Source: Chlamydiia bacterium
Lineage (GTDB): Bacteria; Chlamydiota; Chlamydiia; Chlamydiales; FEN-1388
DNA: 24,036 nt
NCBI GenBank assembly: GCA_028293095.1
Contig: JAQGPK010000110.1
Location: forward strand, 1-24,036
Reading direction: 5' to 3'
Shown piece by piece: positions 23,321-24,036 of this stretch. Positions within the stretch are counted from its first letter, which is position 1; each line of letters starts with the position of its first letter. The position numbers were made by a program, and so were the translations under genes. The notes beneath the pieces are model-generated. The model ran no database searches, was not told the DNA's origin, and worked only from the letters and a program-made list of their open reading frames with translations.

Positions 23321-24036
23321 TTAGGCTCGAATATTTTGTTTGAGCGTTATTGTAAGCGTAGCGATTTGATTAGAAGCTGTCTTCTGAGCAACCTGCCAAG
23401 CTTGTGGTTTTTCGGGGTGGCTTTTAAGATCGGAAAGTATTTGAGCACCAAATTCTTCAACGTTTTTTAACAGCTCTTCTAATACAGGGATCGCATCTTC
23501 ATCTGGAAGCGTCAAGGCATTTTTCTGAGTGTTTTCAAAAGCGGCTACTTTATTTTGAACAAAGCGACTTTCTTTAAAAGAGCCTTTAATATCGTCTAAC
23601 GTCATTTTCGGAGTAAAAACAGTCTCTGGAATACTCTTTTTAACTGTAGGAGAAGTGATAGGCGCCTGAATTGTTGGTTTTTCTATAATTTTACGAGGAA
23701 CTTCACGAAGTAGCTCTCGCTCTTTGGAATGAACGATTTGAGACTCAAGAGCCTTTTCCTGTTTTGACAATTTTGCAAGCTCACCAAAATGAGAGCTCCA
23801 TTTGACGCTAATCCAGCCAAGAGGTTGATGTAGCTTTTTTTGTATCAGTAGTTCTTTCTCAGCTTTTACTGCCTTCAATTGCATTTCTGGTAATTTACTG
23901 ACCACTTCTCTTTCTTTTTTTGTAGCTTCATTCCAACGCAAAAAATCTGACGGACTAACTGTACGTCTAAGAGAAGAGTTACCCTTATTTTCCTTTACCT
24001 TTTGTGTAATCTCAGAAATAACTTCTTTAAAATCTC
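23321..24036 (-). CDS. Coiled-coil protein, 5' end beyond the window
   Basis: Not recognised. The frame is open without a stop from 23321 to the window edge, so at least 238 C-terminal residues are visible and the true start lies outside. A TTG at 23941 is only an internal codon; the frame continues upstream through a Lys/Ser-rich segment (RRTVSPSDFLRW). The visible part has a charged coiled coil, then a Pro/Ile/Lys-rich linker (REVPRKIIEKPTIQAPITSP), then helices up to the C-terminus (LTITLKQNIRA). No catalytic motif is visible. It is the first visible gene of the minus-strand run and lies 15 bp before the SH2-like gene, so the two are probably co-transcribed. Confidence 0.75.
   Translation of the reverse strand, partial: DFKEVISEITQKVKENKGNSSLRRTVSPSDFLRWNEATKKEREVVSKLPEMQLKAVKAEKELLIQKKLHQPLGWISVKWSSHFGELAKLSKQEKALESQIVHSKERELLREVPRKIIEKPTIQAPITSPTVKKSIPETVFTPKMTLDDIKGSFKESRFVQNKVAAFENTQKNALTLPDEDAIPVLEELLKNVEEFGAQILSDLKSHPEKPQAWQVAQKTASNQIATLTITLKQNIRA

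Noticed and set aside
1..24036. CRISPR arrays, tRNA or rRNA genes, insertion sequences, attachment sites
   Set aside because: No regularly spaced direct repeats, cloverleaf-like sequences, transposase frames or terminal inverted repeats were seen on either strand.

Overview
This is an AT-rich bacterial window made almost entirely of long, soluble, helix-rich proteins. It holds no housekeeping gene, tRNA, rRNA, transposase or CRISPR array. Most reading frames start with a short polar, Ser/Thr/Asn/Pro-rich stretch and lack a Sec signal peptide. Several carry domains normally found in eukaryotic signalling: a RasGAP-like domain, an SH2-like domain, an Hanks-type protein kinase, two SopB/IpgD-type CX5R phosphatase units and a leucine-rich-repeat protein. 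This is the profile of a secreted-effector island of an obligate intracellular bacterium. A Chlamydia-like organism (Parachlamydiales type) secreting by type III is my best guess. A Legionellales-type organism is the main alternative. The taxonomic call is inference.

Layout. Left part (1-2000, +): a 138-aa protein with two hydrophobic hairpins, a 14-bp perfect hairpin, then a 438-aa LRR protein with a possible N-terminal F-box. Next, on the minus strand (2036-4378), come a 420-aa protein with a basic Lys/Ser linker and a 304-aa disordered/coiled-coil protein. A 141-bp AT-rich divergent promoter region (4379-4519) separates these from a plus-strand run (4520-10877) that looks like an operon: an 850-aa protein ending in a RasGAP-like domain, a 482-aa protein of unknown function and a 741-aa protein kinase. 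Converging on it from the right is a minus-strand run (24036 to 10917): a coiled-coil protein cut by the window edge, a 240-aa SH2-like protein, a 407-aa protein with a weak RasGEF-N resemblance, and a giant gene of about 10.26 kb.

The giant gene is split in this sequence by a frameshift at about 19664-19679 into a 504-aa 5' part and a 3' part of about 2,900 aa that has no credible start of its own. Reading across the shift gives a protein of about 3,420 aa. It has two tandem, diverged phosphatase units of about 750 aa (active-site motifs CKSGTERTG and CKSGTDRTG) and a tail of more than 1,300 aa of helical repeats and Pro-rich linkers. The internal duplication itself shows that the two parts belong together, because the second unit aligns with the first straight across the break.

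Taken together, the cluster encodes candidate activities on Ras-type GTPases, phosphoinositides, Ser/Thr phosphorylation and phosphotyrosine reading. That would be a compact set for rewiring host phospho- and small-GTPase signalling. All assignments are read by eye from motifs. A profile-profile search and structure prediction would decide them.
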